Shown here one piece after another: positions 18,567 to 27,782 of a stretch of 64,000 nt of DNA (position 1 is its first letter; the number at the start of each line of letters is the position of its first letter). The notes under the pieces were generated by a model. That model was not told where the DNA came from. It did no database searches and worked only from the letters and a program-made list of their open reading frames with translations. The DNA is taken from NCBI RefSeq assembly GCF_038452265.1, contig NZ_CP151843.1:558001-622000 (forward strand), given 5' to 3'. The DNA comes from Vibrio diazotrophicus (GTDB taxonomy: Bacteria; Pseudomonadota; Gammaproteobacteria; Enterobacterales; Vibrionaceae). Both the position numbers and the translations under genes were made by a program.

Positions 18567-19214
18567 ATGATAACTAAACATTTATCTATTTTATTACTGC
18601 TTTCCCTTGTTACTCTCACTAGCCGCGCGCAAGCTACTGAGGGTGTAAATGGCGAATTTTCTGTTGATATTGGCCCTGTTAACTTAGGTCAGGTAGTTAT
18701 GTCATCTACTTGTAAAGATAGCACTTGTTTTTATAAGTCGCGTGCTTATGGCGCTTTTTTATTTATCAAAGCGAATGTGATTGAACTGGGTTCATATCAA
18801 GAGCTTGATGGTCAAATTGTTCCTCTTTCGTCCAATTACTCTGAGCGAATAGGTTCTGACAGGGAGGCATATACCTACAATTTCAGCTCCCTTGAAATAA
18901 CCGATCAAGACAGCAAAGCCAAAGTATCTGAGTTGGATAAAAATGCTTATCCATTTATTCCATTGCTAAACCAAGTAACGCTTGATTTAGCTCACGGAGC
19001 GCTGAAGAAATCATATCAATATGTGCTGAAAGAGAAGGTTAAAGATGTTGAAGTCGATTCCTATTCCACCACTCAAACGGACAAAGGAATGCTCCATCGC
19101 ATCACAGTAAAAAACAAAAACCGTGAGATGGAGTTCTTATTTGTAAACAACGGCCAAAAACTTCAGTTTGAGGAATTCAATTATCGTGGCTTTAAAATGT
19201 CGCGGATCAAATGA
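18567..19214 (+). CDS. Secreted DUF3108-like protein
   Basis: This 215-residue protein has a signal peptide (cleavage near SRAQA-TE, about residue 24). The middle segment (LDGQIVPLSSNYSERIGSD) resembles the DUF3108 family of periplasmic proteins of unknown role. ATG 18567 gives a compact signal peptide. Two cysteines (STCKDSTC) could form a disulfide. It is divergent from the barrel-like gene. Its terminator now adjoins an IS481 element. Confidence 0.6.
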   Translation: MITKHLSILLLLSLVTLTSRAQATEGVNGEFSVDIGPVNLGQVVMSSTCKDSTCFYKSRAYGAFLFIKANVIELGSYQELDGQIVPLSSNYSERIGSDREAYTYNFSSLEITDQDSKAKVSELDKNAYPFIPLLNQVTLDLAHGALKKSYQYVLKEKVKDVEVDSYSTTQTDKGMLHRITVKNKNREMEFLFVNNGQKLQFEEFNYRGFKMSRIK

Positions 19215-19255
19215 GTTCAGTGAGTAAATGCGTTTACAAAACAACACATCAAAGA

Positions 19256-19283
19256 AAAAGCCGCTGACCAACAGCGGCTTTTA
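19256..19283 (+). terminator. Terminator of the DUF3108-like gene, abutted by an IS insertion
   Basis: AAGCCGCTG / CAGCGGCTT with a 5-nt loop is followed by TTTTA. The last seven bases (GCTTTTA, 19277-19283) are one copy of the IS481 target duplication. Confidence 0.8.
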
Positions 19284-19326
19284 TGTATTAGTTCCGACTA
19301 GATCTGACACTTCAATTTGAAAAGAA

Positions 19327-19390
19327 GAGAGTTACCCACTTTGATTAAAGGTGCTTAATCACTAATCAAAGACAAAAAGAGGTAACTCTC
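19327..19390 (+). promoter_or_regulatory. Hairpin enclosing the transposase ribosome binding site
   Basis: Nested perfect repeats, GAGAGTTACC (19327-19336) with GGTAACTCTC (19381-19390) and CTTTGATTA (19339-19347) with TAATCAAAG (19363-19371), fold the leader. The outer stem ends on the base before the ATG and holds part of the AAAGAGG ribosome site. Confidence 0.65.
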
Positions 19391-20431
19391 ATGCTTCATA
19401 CTAGCAATCCAATTATCAAACACAAAGCGGGCCTTCTCAATCTTGCAGAAGAACTCGGTAATGTATCTAGAGCCTGTAAGGTTATGGGGGTATCAAGAGA
19501 TACTTTCTACCGTTATCAAGAGTTGGTTGAGACGGGGGGTATTGATGCTCTGATTAACCGTAGCCGAAGAGCACCGAATTTGAAGAACCGTGTTGATAGT
19601 GAAACTGAGCAAGCCGTTATCAAATACGCCATCGACTTCCCAGCTCATGGACAAGTTAGAACGAGTAATGAATTACGTAAATTGGGAGTGTTTATCTCTC
19701 CAAGTGGCGTACGCTCAATCTGGCTTCGCAATGACCTAGAGAACTTCAAGAAACGTCTTATCGCACTGGAGAAACAGGTCGCAGAGAACGGTATTATCCT
19801 AACAGACGAGCAAGTTGCGGCTCTTGAGCGTAAGAAGCACGATGATGAGGCTTGTGGTGAGATAGAAACAGCGCATCCAGGTTATCTCGGCTCTCAAGAC
19901 ACATTCTATGTTGGCAACTTGAAAGGTGTTGGTCGCATCTATCAACAAACCTTCGTTGATACCTACAGTAAAGTCGCCTTTGCCAAGCTCTACACAACGA
20001 AAACACCAATCACCGCAGCGGATATATTGAATGATAAGGTTCTACCGTTCTTTGAGGCGCATGAACTGCCAATGCTGCGAATCTTGACTGACCGAGGCAC
20101 TGAATACTGTGGTCGTGTTGAGCAGCACGATTACCAGCTCTACCTAGCCATTAATGATATCGACCACACGAAAACTAAAGCGATGTCACCACAAACAAAT
20201 GGTATCTGCGAGCGCTTCCACAAGACCATATTGAATGAGTTCTACCAAGTGACATTCAGAAAGAAACTGTATGGTTCTATCGAAGAGTTGCAGAAAGATC
20301 TGGACGAATGGATGGACTACTACAACAATCACCGTACTCATCAAGGAAAAATGTGCTGTGGCAGAACGCCGATAGAAACATTAGAGGATGGGAAATCAAT
20401 CTGGGCTGAAAAGAATCTAGCCCAGATATAA
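19391..20431 (+). CDS. IS481-family DDE transposase
   Basis: This 346-residue protein has an N-terminal helix-turn-helix (VSRACKVMGVSRDTFYRYQE, about residues 21-40) and a retroviral-type integrase core. The DDE residues lie in TFVDTYSKVAFAKL, LTDRGTEYCG and ERFHKTILNEFY. The reading frame is intact and the element ends are present, so it could be active. Translation is probably limited by the hairpin over its start. Confidence 0.9.
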   Translation: MLHTSNPIIKHKAGLLNLAEELGNVSRACKVMGVSRDTFYRYQELVETGGIDALINRSRRAPNLKNRVDSETEQAVIKYAIDFPAHGQVRTSNELRKLGVFISPSGVRSIWLRNDLENFKKRLIALEKQVAENGIILTDEQVAALERKKHDDEACGEIETAHPGYLGSQDTFYVGNLKGVGRIYQQTFVDTYSKVAFAKLYTTKTPITAADILNDKVLPFFEAHELPMLRILTDRGTEYCGRVEQHDYQLYLAINDIDHTKTKAMSPQTNGICERFHKTILNEFYQVTFRKKLYGSIEELQKDLDEWMDYYNNHRTHQGKMCCGRTPIETLEDGKSIWAEKNLAQI

Positions 20432-20522
20432 TCTGACAGGCACCAAGTCGAAAAGTGGGTAACTGTCAGATCAGGTCTGAATTAGTACAGCTTTTACAAT
20501 AGCTTTCACACTCAAAAATCGA

Positions 20523-21119
20523 CTATTCGAATTTTTTGTCTTTGAAATAGAATTCTTTATCGCGTTCGCCTATCTCACGTAGCACTTTACATGGATTACC
20601 CACCGCGACAACGTTGGCAGGAATATCTTTTGTGACGACACTGCCAGCACCAATAACACTGTTTTCACCAATGGTAATACCCGGTAATACAACAGAGTTC
20701 GCACCAATCCAGACATTGTCTCCAATCGTCACTGGAATATTAAACTGCGCAACTTTTCTGCGCATTTCTGGATCAACTGGATGACCAGCCGTCGCAATAG
20801 TGACGTTTGGACCAATCATCACATAGTCACCAATATAGATATGGGTATCGTCCACCAGCGTTAGATTGAAGTTGGCATATACATTTTTACCCAAATGAGT
20901 ATGAATACCCCAGTTCGTACGCAAAGGAGGTTCTATGTAGCAGCCTTCACCCACTTCGGCAAACAACTTCTCCATGATTGCTTTGCGCTTTTCAACTTCA
21001 CTTGGTCGAGTCTGATTGTAATCGTAAAGTACTTCAAGGCATTGCATTTGAGCCTTAGCCAGCTCTTCGTCATCACAGAAGTAAACCTTCTGGCTATGCA
21101 TTATGTGGGAATTGTCCAT
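20523..21119 (-). CDS. Sugar O-acetyltransferase (LacA/Maa-type, left-handed beta-helix)
   Basis: This 198-residue hexapeptide-repeat acetyltransferase transfers acetyl from acetyl-CoA to a sugar hydroxyl. An N-terminal mac-type helical segment precedes hexapeptide turns from about residue 65. The catalytic histidine is in ATAGHPVDPEMR, and NVWIGANSVVLPGITIG and NSVIGAGSVVTKDIP are the classic coils. Length and tail are as in galactoside or maltose acetyltransferases. No sugar operon is adjacent, so the acceptor is unknown. Confidence 0.9.
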   Translation of the reverse strand: MDNSHIMHSQKVYFCDDEELAKAQMQCLEVLYDYNQTRPSEVEKRKAIMEKLFAEVGEGCYIEPPLRTNWGIHTHLGKNVYANFNLTLVDDTHIYIGDYVMIGPNVTIATAGHPVDPEMRRKVAQFNIPVTIGDNVWIGANSVVLPGITIGENSVIGAGSVVTKDIPANVVAVGNPCKVLREIGERDKEFYFKDKKFE

Positions 21120-21254
21120 AAGAGACCTTTACTTCAAAAAAGAAATCAAAGCACGTAAGTTACTAAATTGATTAGATGATTAATCAGAACTATCTCTCAC
21201 CTAGGTGACAAATATGCACAAATTGTTCGGTGCTCCCCTACTCAGCTTCAGAAA

Positions 21255-22274
21255 CTAATTCGTAGTTGGTTCGTAATGTTGATCCTCATTAAACGTCTCT
21301 TTCACTTCTAAAATAGCTGGAAGTTGTTCAATGAATATTTGCACCAATTGTGGGTCAAAGTGCTTTCCTGACTGGCTTTTCAGGAACTCAACGGCCTCTT
21401 CTATTGACCACGCCTTTTTATACGGGCGTTCACTGGTCAGCGCATCAAATACATCAGCAATCGCTGCGATACGCCCTTCGATAGGGATTGCATCCCCAAC
21501 TAAACCGTTAGGATATCCTGAACCATCCCATTTTTCATGATGAGCTGTGGCAACTTTGTAGGCCAACGAGATCAGCGTCGAACGTGGATTAGAGAGAATA
21601 TTCCCGCCAATGACCACATGCTTTTTCATTTCAGCAAACTCTTGTTCATCAAGCTTGCCCGGTTTGAGCAGGATATTATCGGGTATACCTATCTTTCCGA
21701 TGTCATGCATAGTGGTCGCCATTCGCAGCTCTTCGGCATGATCTTCTTCCATACCTAAAGCCATCGCTAGAATTTTGGTGTAATGGCTCATACGTTGGAC
21801 ATGCATACCTGTTTCGTTGTCCTTATATTCAGCAGCTCGCCCTAGCCTTTGAATTAAGTCAATTTGAGTTTCACGTAGCGCTTCAACTTTTACCAAAGAC
21901 AAATGCGTTTTTACCCGAGCTCTTACAATTGCAGGGATAATCGGTTTAACAATATAGTCAACGCCTCCAAGAGCGAAGCCTTTCTCTTCATCAATGGAAT
22001 CTCGAAGTGCGGTCACGAATATTACAGGTATGCAGACAGTGCTTGGGTTATCTTTAAGCAACTTACATAACTCGAATCCCGTCATGTCTGGCATCATGAC
22101 ATCCAACAGGATTAGGTCGACGCTCTCCTGCTCCAAACGCGTCAACGCTTCCTGACCAGATCGAGCGAAAGTCAGACGGTAACCTTCCTGCAAAACTTGT
22201 CGCATCACTTTGAGGTTTGCCGGTTCGTCATCAACAACAAGGATTCGTGGTAATTGTTTGGTGAACAAAGTCAT
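21255..22274 (-). CDS. Response regulator with HD-GYP cyclic di-GMP phosphodiesterase domain
   Basis: This 339-residue protein has a receiver domain (residues 10-125, phospho-acceptor Asp58 in LILLDVMMP) followed by an HD-GYP domain with MHDIGK (His190-Asp191) and HHEKWDGSGYP, both complete. It should hydrolyse cyclic di-GMP under control of phosphorylation. Its gene follows the hybrid kinase by 3 bp on the same strand, so that kinase is almost certainly its partner. The arrangement is RpfG-like but with an MHYT sensor. Confidence 0.93.
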   Translation of the reverse strand: MTLFTKQLPRILVVDDEPANLKVMRQVLQEGYRLTFARSGQEALTRLEQESVDLILLDVMMPDMTGFELCKLLKDNPSTVCIPVIFVTALRDSIDEEKGFALGGVDYIVKPIIPAIVRARVKTHLSLVKVEALRETQIDLIQRLGRAAEYKDNETGMHVQRMSHYTKILAMALGMEEDHAEELRMATTMHDIGKIGIPDNILLKPGKLDEQEFAEMKKHVVIGGNILSNPRSTLISLAYKVATAHHEKWDGSGYPNGLVGDAIPIEGRIAAIADVFDALTSERPYKKAWSIEEAVEFLKSQSGKHFDPQLVQIFIEQLPAILEVKETFNEDQHYEPTTN

Positions 22275-22277
22275 GTC

Positions 22278-25200
22278 TTATCCTTCTTGTTGTAGCGTTT
22301 CAATAGCGTTGAGAATGGCTCGTTCTGCAGCTTCAAACTCAAATTCTTCAATAGCATTAACCGCATCATTAATGTGTTTCTTGATTATTTCTGGTGAGCC
22401 TTGCTTAAGTTTAGCGACGGTCTCATCACGCAGTTCGCCAGCTCTGGTTGCGATTAACCAATCTTCAAGCAGCTCCTGCAATTCGGTGTTTCTTAATGAT
22501 GACTCTGGTTCAACCGTTTCATCCAAAGCATAGAGAACTTGAAGTTGTTCAATATCACTCATCAACGTATTCCAGAGCTTTTCAATGTTTGTCACAGCAG
22601 ATCGAGCTTGTGTTGGCATATGAGCATTAACGGCTCTCTCTAGATCAGAAAAGGCATGCAAGAGAGGTATCAAGGCCAGATTTCCGGTTAAACCTTTCAA
22701 CTTATGGGCTTGTTGACCCAGTTCTGACCAATTTTGCGTATCAATTAGCTCCATCAAGCTCTCACTTAGTGCGGCTTGCTTACTGCTCAAACGAATGAGT
22801 TCTCCCAGATATAAGCGCTCATCACCCCAAAGTTTTAGCGCTTTATTCAGGTTCACTACGTTGAATTTTCCAACAGTGCTGTCAGTAGCTGAACCTGAGT
22901 TCTGCTCATCCTGAGAGCCAGGTTCAAGATGCAGCACTCTCGCCATCTCTTGAGTTAGAAGAGCAAAATCTACGGGTTTATTTGCAAAACCGTCCATGCC
23001 GGATTCTCTTGCTTCCACTCGATCTTCAGCCAAGACACTTGCGGTTAAAGCAATGATTGGCGTACTCGCTAGTTTGTACTGTTTTTCCCATTGACGAATT
23101 TGTTTGCTCGCTCCCAACCCATCTAAATTCGGCATCTGGATATCCATCAAGATGATATCCGGTTGCACCGATTTAAACTGAGCAACAGCTTCATGACCAT
23201 CTTGAGCGGTAAATACTTTATGATTTTGACGCTCAAGAAGGATTCGCAATAAGTTAATGTTTTGCTCGATATCATCACACACTAACACTCGTAAACTTGG
23301 CAGATCGAAGATGTGAGATGTGCGAGAAACCGTCGCAGCTTCACTTTTTGGTAGTGGCAGCTCGATGGTAAAACAACTCCCTTTACCCAGTTCGCTCGTT
23401 GCTTGAATCGTTCCGCCCATTAACTCAACCAACTGCTGAGAAATAGTGGTTCCTAAACCAGTACCGCCAAAGCGGCGACTCATTGATGCATCGGCCTGCG
23501 TGAAAGGTTCAAAGATGGATTTAAGACGAGAAGGATCAATGCCGATCCCCGAATCAATCACACTGAATCGAATCCAATCGGGCTTTTGTTCAACGGCGGA
23601 AACCGTCAGCGATACACCGCCACTCTCGGTAAATTTTATGCCGTTACCAACAAGGTTCATCAAAACTTGGCGTATACGATCCTCAGCGCCTAACACGACT
23701 TGGGGCAAGTCATCAGCCATTGCCAGATTGAGTTCTATGCCTTTGTTTTTGGCTGAAAGCCATAAAGTTGAAATAACGGTATCAACACAGGCCGCTAGTT
23801 TGAACGGTACCTGCTCAATTTCCATCTTATTCTTCTCAAGTTTCGCGCTGTCGAGAATATCGTTAAGAAGATGCAGTAATGAGCGAGAAGAATGCGAAAT
23901 GGTTTGAAGATGTTTGCGATCCTCGCCTCTGATATCGGAATCCAGAAGAATGTCAGTAAAGCCTATGATGGCGTTCATCGGCGTTCGGATTTCATGGCTC
24001 ATATTGGCCAAAAACGCCGCTTTACTCTCCGCTGCATGCTCGGCGCGTTGTTTCGCCTCAACCAACTCTTGTTCCATCTGTTTGCGACTTGAGATATCCA
24101 CCATGACCCCGTCAGCCCAAACCACATTATTATTTTCATCGCGAACAACCATGCCATTTTCTAACACCCAAACGGTATTGCCGTTTTTATGGTGGATGCG
24201 GTATTCAATTTCATATGTGTCACGTTCATCGATGTTTGCACGCATGTTCGAGCATAAGTCGCGATCTTTTCCTTCATAAACGCAGTCAGCAAAAGCAACT
24301 CTACCTGACAAAAATTCATCCGCGTTGTAACCCGTAAGTTCGACGATGCCTTCACTCAGGAACACAGGTGTCCACTTATGATCGAGCAAACGTCTGAACG
24401 AGGATCCAGGAATATTTTGCATAAGAGAGCTTAAACGTTGTTCGCTCTCTCTTAGCTTCTCTTCCATCGCTTTGCGTTCAGAAATATCAGAAACAAATCC
24501 AACAAACAGTGTTTCTCCACTTTCCAAACTTACTCGACCGACAGCTAATCTGACAGGTATTAACTCACCAAATCGATGACGAGCGTATAGCTCTCTTGGA
24601 GAGCCTATTATTTGTGCCTTGCCGGTACTGAAGTAGTTTTCTAAGTAGGAATCATGCTGATATTGATGGTTGGACGGCATTAGCATAGAAACATTGCGCC
24701 CAATGACTTCATGCTCTAACCAGCCAAATATTTTACACGCTGCGCCATTAATACCGCGAACGATACCTTTCGCATCTATTGTAATAACACCATCAGCAGC
24801 AGTATCGAGAATAGCCTGAAGCCTCGCTTCTCCCGCTGTTTTCTCTCTTAATAACTGACGGTAGCGAAGCTGAGAGCTGACGTTGACCGCTAAAGTAGAA
24901 AGAAGCAGCGTAAAGATTGAAACAATGATGGCCAATTGTGTGTTGTCTTGTTCGGTAAATGGTGGGGTAACACACTCCATCTCTTCAATGAAGCGAGCGG
25001 CTTCCATTCCGGTATAGTGCATACCAGAAATTGCACTGCCCATAATAGCTGCACTAATCAAATTAACGTGTATAGAACGTAAGGATGGAAATGCGTGTCG
25101 CAATCTAGATCGCGCCGTCAAAGCAATGGTTGCCAATCCAACCGATACAACAATAGACAGTGCAAACCAATATGGATCGTAGCGAAGATCGAGATCCATA

Positions 25201-25634
25201 TTCATTGCTTCCATACCGATATAGTGCATCGCGCCGATTCCCGCACCGACAATAAACCCGTTTCTTAATGTGACTTTCAATGAATACGTTTCATTGATTA
25301 ACGACTTGAGGACGAAGTAACTCGCTAATACGGCAGGAACGAAAGATAACGCAGTGATATGGTGGTCATATTCCATTTGATGAGGCATGGCAAAAGCAAG
25401 CATTCCTACGAAATGCATACTCCAAATGCCACCAGCCATAACAAACGATCCCGAGAGTAAAGCTATCTGTCTGTGGCTTACAAGCTGTATGTGTCTTGCT
25501 GTAGATGCTAAACGCAAAGCGAAAAATGATGCCATGGATGCAAGAAAAATCGATACCGCCACAAGCCAAACGTTGTACGTACCAGCAACAAGTTTATCTG
25601 GGCTAACATCTACGACAAAAAAGTGGTCAAACAT
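22278..25634 (-). CDS. MHYT-domain hybrid sensor histidine kinase
   Basis: This protein of about 1118 residues has an N-terminal seven-helix MHYT sensor with three repeats, SMHFVGM, AMHYIGM and GMHYTGM, thought to sense a diatomic gas through a metal. Two PAS domains follow (about 265-385 and 395-520), then HisKA with His547 in SHEIRTP, an HATPase domain (NLVGNGIKF, DSGIGI, GTGLG), a receiver with Asp831 in ILMDIQMP, and an Hpt domain with His977 in AHKLKG. All phosphorelay residues are present. An earlier ATG at 25694 exists; 25634 starts closer to the first helix. It forms an operon with the HD-GYP gene. Confidence 0.92.
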   Translation of the reverse strand: MFDHFFVVDVSPDKLVAGTYNVWLVAVSIFLASMASFFALRLASTARHIQLVSHRQIALLSGSFVMAGGIWSMHFVGMLAFAMPHQMEYDHHITALSFVPAVLASYFVLKSLINETYSLKVTLRNGFIVGAGIGAMHYIGMEAMNMDLDLRYDPYWFALSIVVSVGLATIALTARSRLRHAFPSLRSIHVNLISAAIMGSAISGMHYTGMEAARFIEEMECVTPPFTEQDNTQLAIIVSIFTLLLSTLAVNVSSQLRYRQLLREKTAGEARLQAILDTAADGVITIDAKGIVRGINGAACKIFGWLEHEVIGRNVSMLMPSNHQYQHDSYLENYFSTGKAQIIGSPRELYARHRFGELIPVRLAVGRVSLESGETLFVGFVSDISERKAMEEKLRESEQRLSSLMQNIPGSSFRRLLDHKWTPVFLSEGIVELTGYNADEFLSGRVAFADCVYEGKDRDLCSNMRANIDERDTYEIEYRIHHKNGNTVWVLENGMVVRDENNNVVWADGVMVDISSRKQMEQELVEAKQRAEHAAESKAAFLANMSHEIRTPMNAIIGFTDILLDSDIRGEDRKHLQTISHSSRSLLHLLNDILDSAKLEKNKMEIEQVPFKLAACVDTVISTLWLSAKNKGIELNLAMADDLPQVVLGAEDRIRQVLMNLVGNGIKFTESGGVSLTVSAVEQKPDWIRFSVIDSGIGIDPSRLKSIFEPFTQADASMSRRFGGTGLGTTISQQLVELMGGTIQATSELGKGSCFTIELPLPKSEAATVSRTSHIFDLPSLRVLVCDDIEQNINLLRILLERQNHKVFTAQDGHEAVAQFKSVQPDIILMDIQMPNLDGLGASKQIRQWEKQYKLASTPIIALTASVLAEDRVEARESGMDGFANKPVDFALLTQEMARVLHLEPGSQDEQNSGSATDSTVGKFNVVNLNKALKLWGDERLYLGELIRLSSKQAALSESLMELIDTQNWSELGQQAHKLKGLTGNLALIPLLHAFSDLERAVNAHMPTQARSAVTNIEKLWNTLMSDIEQLQVLYALDETVEPESSLRNTELQELLEDWLIATRAGELRDETVAKLKQGSPEIIKKHINDAVNAIEEFEFEAAERAILNAIETLQQEG

Positions 25635-25822
25635 AATCAATAACTCAACATAACAAGCACTGGCTTGAGGCAAGATCACCTCCAGAGCATGCACGTTACT
25701 ATTGATTACGCATAAAGTTAAGTACTACGTGACGGTTTTAGCATTAAGTATAAAGCCATAATTTTATTGAGGATTTTGGTTATTGAGAGAACTCAACAAC
25801 AAGTGACTGAAGATAAAACAAA

Positions 25823-25857
25823 AACAGCTATCGCCTTTATTCAAAGTGATAGCTGTT
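25823..25857 (-). terminator. Terminator of the TetR-family gene
   Basis: AACAGCTATC / GATAGCTGTT is a perfect 10-bp stem. Read on the minus strand it is followed by TTTTGTTTT. Confidence 0.75.
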
Positions 25858-25890
25858 CATTGTTTTGTGCAAAAATTGTATTACAAACGC

Positions 25891-26472
25891 TTAGCTGTTT
25901 TTTAAGCTCTGTACTATTTTTTTCACCAACTTCTCTAAACATTCTTTTGACGGCTTAGTGGTAGCGAAAGATCTTAAACCATAGATATTCATAACCAGAA
26001 AATCACCAAGCAACTCGCAATCTGTATCCGATGGCAGTTCACCGTGAGTCTTAGCTATCTCAATTTTTTTTCTGATATTAACTTTCCACTGATTCAGCAT
26101 GCCGCAGATGATCGCTTCAACTTCCTCATCTTGCTGCTCAAGTTCACTCAGCGATTTCTGAAGTAAGCAGCCTTTATTTTCATGGCAATCTTTAAATTCA
26201 ATTATGTCATTCAGATATTTTTCAAAGCCGTTCAAGATGGAATCATTTTCAACGAAGAACTCTTCAAACGACTCGGATTTGGTTTCAGCATAATGATTAA
26301 GAGACGCAAGCAACAAACCGCGTTTGTTTTCGAAAGCACAGTAGATTGACCCCGGATGTAAGCCCGTTGCTCGTTTCAAATCCTGCATACTGGTTTTGTT
26401 ATAACCTTTGGCGATGAACTCATTCATCGCTGAGCGTAAAACATACTCACGGTCAAATTCTGCACTTCTCAT
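25891..26472 (-). CDS. TetR/AcrR family regulator
   Basis: This repressor of about 193 residues has an N-terminal HTH (FIAKGYNKTSMQDLKRATGL, then HPGSIYCAFENKRGLLLASL). Cys residues in a CHENKGCLLQ segment could serve as redox or electrophile sensors, as in other regulators of Old Yellow Enzyme genes. The start at 26472 places the HTH normally; an in-frame ATG at 26550 would add a non-homologous leader and overlap the operator. It is divergent from the Old Yellow Enzyme gene, its likely target. Confidence 0.85.
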   Translation of the reverse strand: MRSAEFDREYVLRSAMNEFIAKGYNKTSMQDLKRATGLHPGSIYCAFENKRGLLLASLNHYAETKSESFEEFFVENDSILNGFEKYLNDIIEFKDCHENKGCLLQKSLSELEQQDEEVEAIICGMLNQWKVNIRKKIEIAKTHGELPSDTDCELLGDFLVMNIYGLRSFATTKPSKECLEKLVKKIVQSLKNS

Positions 26473-26538
26473 TACACTTTGCTCTTCAGCTTTAAGACCC
26501 ACTAAGTGTACTGGTTTGAATACCCTTTCACAAGATAC

Positions 26539-26579
26539 TTGAACGATCATTCAAAAAATAACTTGAATGTTCATTCAAG
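26539..26579. promoter_or_regulatory. Tandem TetR-type operators
   Basis: Two related palindromes, TTGAACGATCATTCAA (26539-26554) and CTTGAATGTTCATTCAAG (26562-26579), lie between the divergent TetR and Old Yellow Enzyme genes. They are probably the autoregulatory and target operators. Confidence 0.7.
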
Positions 26580-26633
26580 AAAAGGTTAGCATGTGCACAT
26601 AAAGTCCATGTAGGACATAAAAGGAACATCAAA

Positions 26634-27677
26634 ATGACAGCAACATTATTTGAAAGCTATAAGCTCAACGACAAAATTACACTTAAAAACCGCATTGCAA
26701 TGGCTCCACTGACTCGTTGTATGGCAGACGCAAACTTAGTTCCGACAGACGCAATGGTCGAGTACTACGCAAAACGTGCTGATGCTGGTTTGATCATTTC
26801 AGAAGCGACAATTATTCGTCCTGACGGCCAAGGCTATCCAAACACTCCGGGACTCTACACCGAAGCACAAATTGCTGGTTGGAAAAAAGTAACAGACGCA
26901 GTACACGTAAATGGCGGAAAGATCTTCGCTCAGCTATGGCATACCGGCCGAGTGGCTCACCCTCACTTTTGGGGTGGTGAATATGTGTTAGCACCTTCTG
27001 CAGTAGCGTTCGACGGAACCGTTCCTCGTATGCGTGAATTGGTTTATACCGTTCCTAAAGAAGCAACGAGCGAAGAAATCGCACAACTTGTTGAAGACTA
27101 TGCACAAGCGGCTCAAAACGCGATTGAAGCAGGTTTTGATGGTGTTGAAATTCACGGTGCTAACGGTTACTTAATTGACCAATTCCTACACTACGATACA
27201 AACCATAGATCTGACGAATTTGGTCAGACTGCGGAAAACATGTCTCGCTTCCCGCTTGCCGTTATTGATGCTGTAATTGCACGTATCGGCGCAGAACTGA
27301 CCGGTCTACGTGTGTCACCTGCCGGTTATGCTCATATGACTACAGATGCACGCGATCGTCAGGTGTTCGACTACTTCCTTAAAGAAGTTGAAAAACGCGA
27401 TTTAGCTTACCTTCACGAAGGCATGTTTGACGACAGCATGGAATTTGATTTCCTAGGCGGAAAAGTATCTGAATACATGCGCAAAGCGTACTCTAAGACC
27501 CTAATGGCGGTTGGTGGATACAATGCAGAAACAGGTGCTGAAGCAATTAAAGCGAACAAATTTGACCTGCTGGCTATTGGTCGTCCTTTCATCGCAAACC
27601 CCGACTACGTAAGCCGTGTACAACAAAATAAAGAACTTGTTGAATACGATGCTGCAATGTTAGAAACCTTAGTGTAA
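26634..27677 (+). CDS. Old Yellow Enzyme family NADH:flavin oxidoreductase (alkene reductase)
   Basis: This 347-residue FMN-dependent TIM-barrel enzyme reduces activated alkenes or nitro compounds. Motifs are LKNRIAMAPLTRCMAD near the N-terminus, FAQLWHTGRVAHP, the substrate-binding EIHGANGYLIDQFLH and the phosphate-binding AIGRPFIANPD. It is under a divergent TetR regulator with two palindromic operators, like NemR/NemA, although the regulator is not a close NemR homologue. A terminator follows. Confidence 0.9.
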   Translation: MTATLFESYKLNDKITLKNRIAMAPLTRCMADANLVPTDAMVEYYAKRADAGLIISEATIIRPDGQGYPNTPGLYTEAQIAGWKKVTDAVHVNGGKIFAQLWHTGRVAHPHFWGGEYVLAPSAVAFDGTVPRMRELVYTVPKEATSEEIAQLVEDYAQAAQNAIEAGFDGVEIHGANGYLIDQFLHYDTNHRSDEFGQTAENMSRFPLAVIDAVIARIGAELTGLRVSPAGYAHMTTDARDRQVFDYFLKEVEKRDLAYLHEGMFDDSMEFDFLGGKVSEYMRKAYSKTLMAVGGYNAETGAEAIKANKFDLLAIGRPFIANPDYVSRVQQNKELVEYDAAMLETLV

Positions 27678-27697
27678 GGTTCTAATACTTTGAATAT

Positions 27698-27722
27698 TTA
27701 ACGGCCCGATAAGGGCCGTTAA
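27698..27722 (+). terminator. Terminator after the Old Yellow Enzyme gene
   Basis: TTAACGGCCC / GGGCCGTTAA is a perfect 10-bp stem with a 5-nt loop. The T run after it is weak. Confidence 0.65.
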
Positions 27723-27782
27723 TCTATCTTTAAGATACAAAGAAATTGAGAACTCTGAACCCACTATCAGGAATTTTGTGCA

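Larger units (their letters stand above)
19284..20489 (+). mobile_element. Complete IS481-family insertion sequence
   Basis: The 1206-bp element begins TGTA and ends TACA. Its imperfect 26-bp terminal inverted repeats match at 21 positions, ending in the shared GATCTGACA (19301-19309 and complement 20464-20472). A second inverted repeat, AGTTACCCACTTT (19330-19342 and complement 20452-20464), lies inside. It is flanked by a perfect 7-bp target duplication GCTTTTA (19277-19283 and 20490-20496). One transposase gene fills it. Confidence 0.85.
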
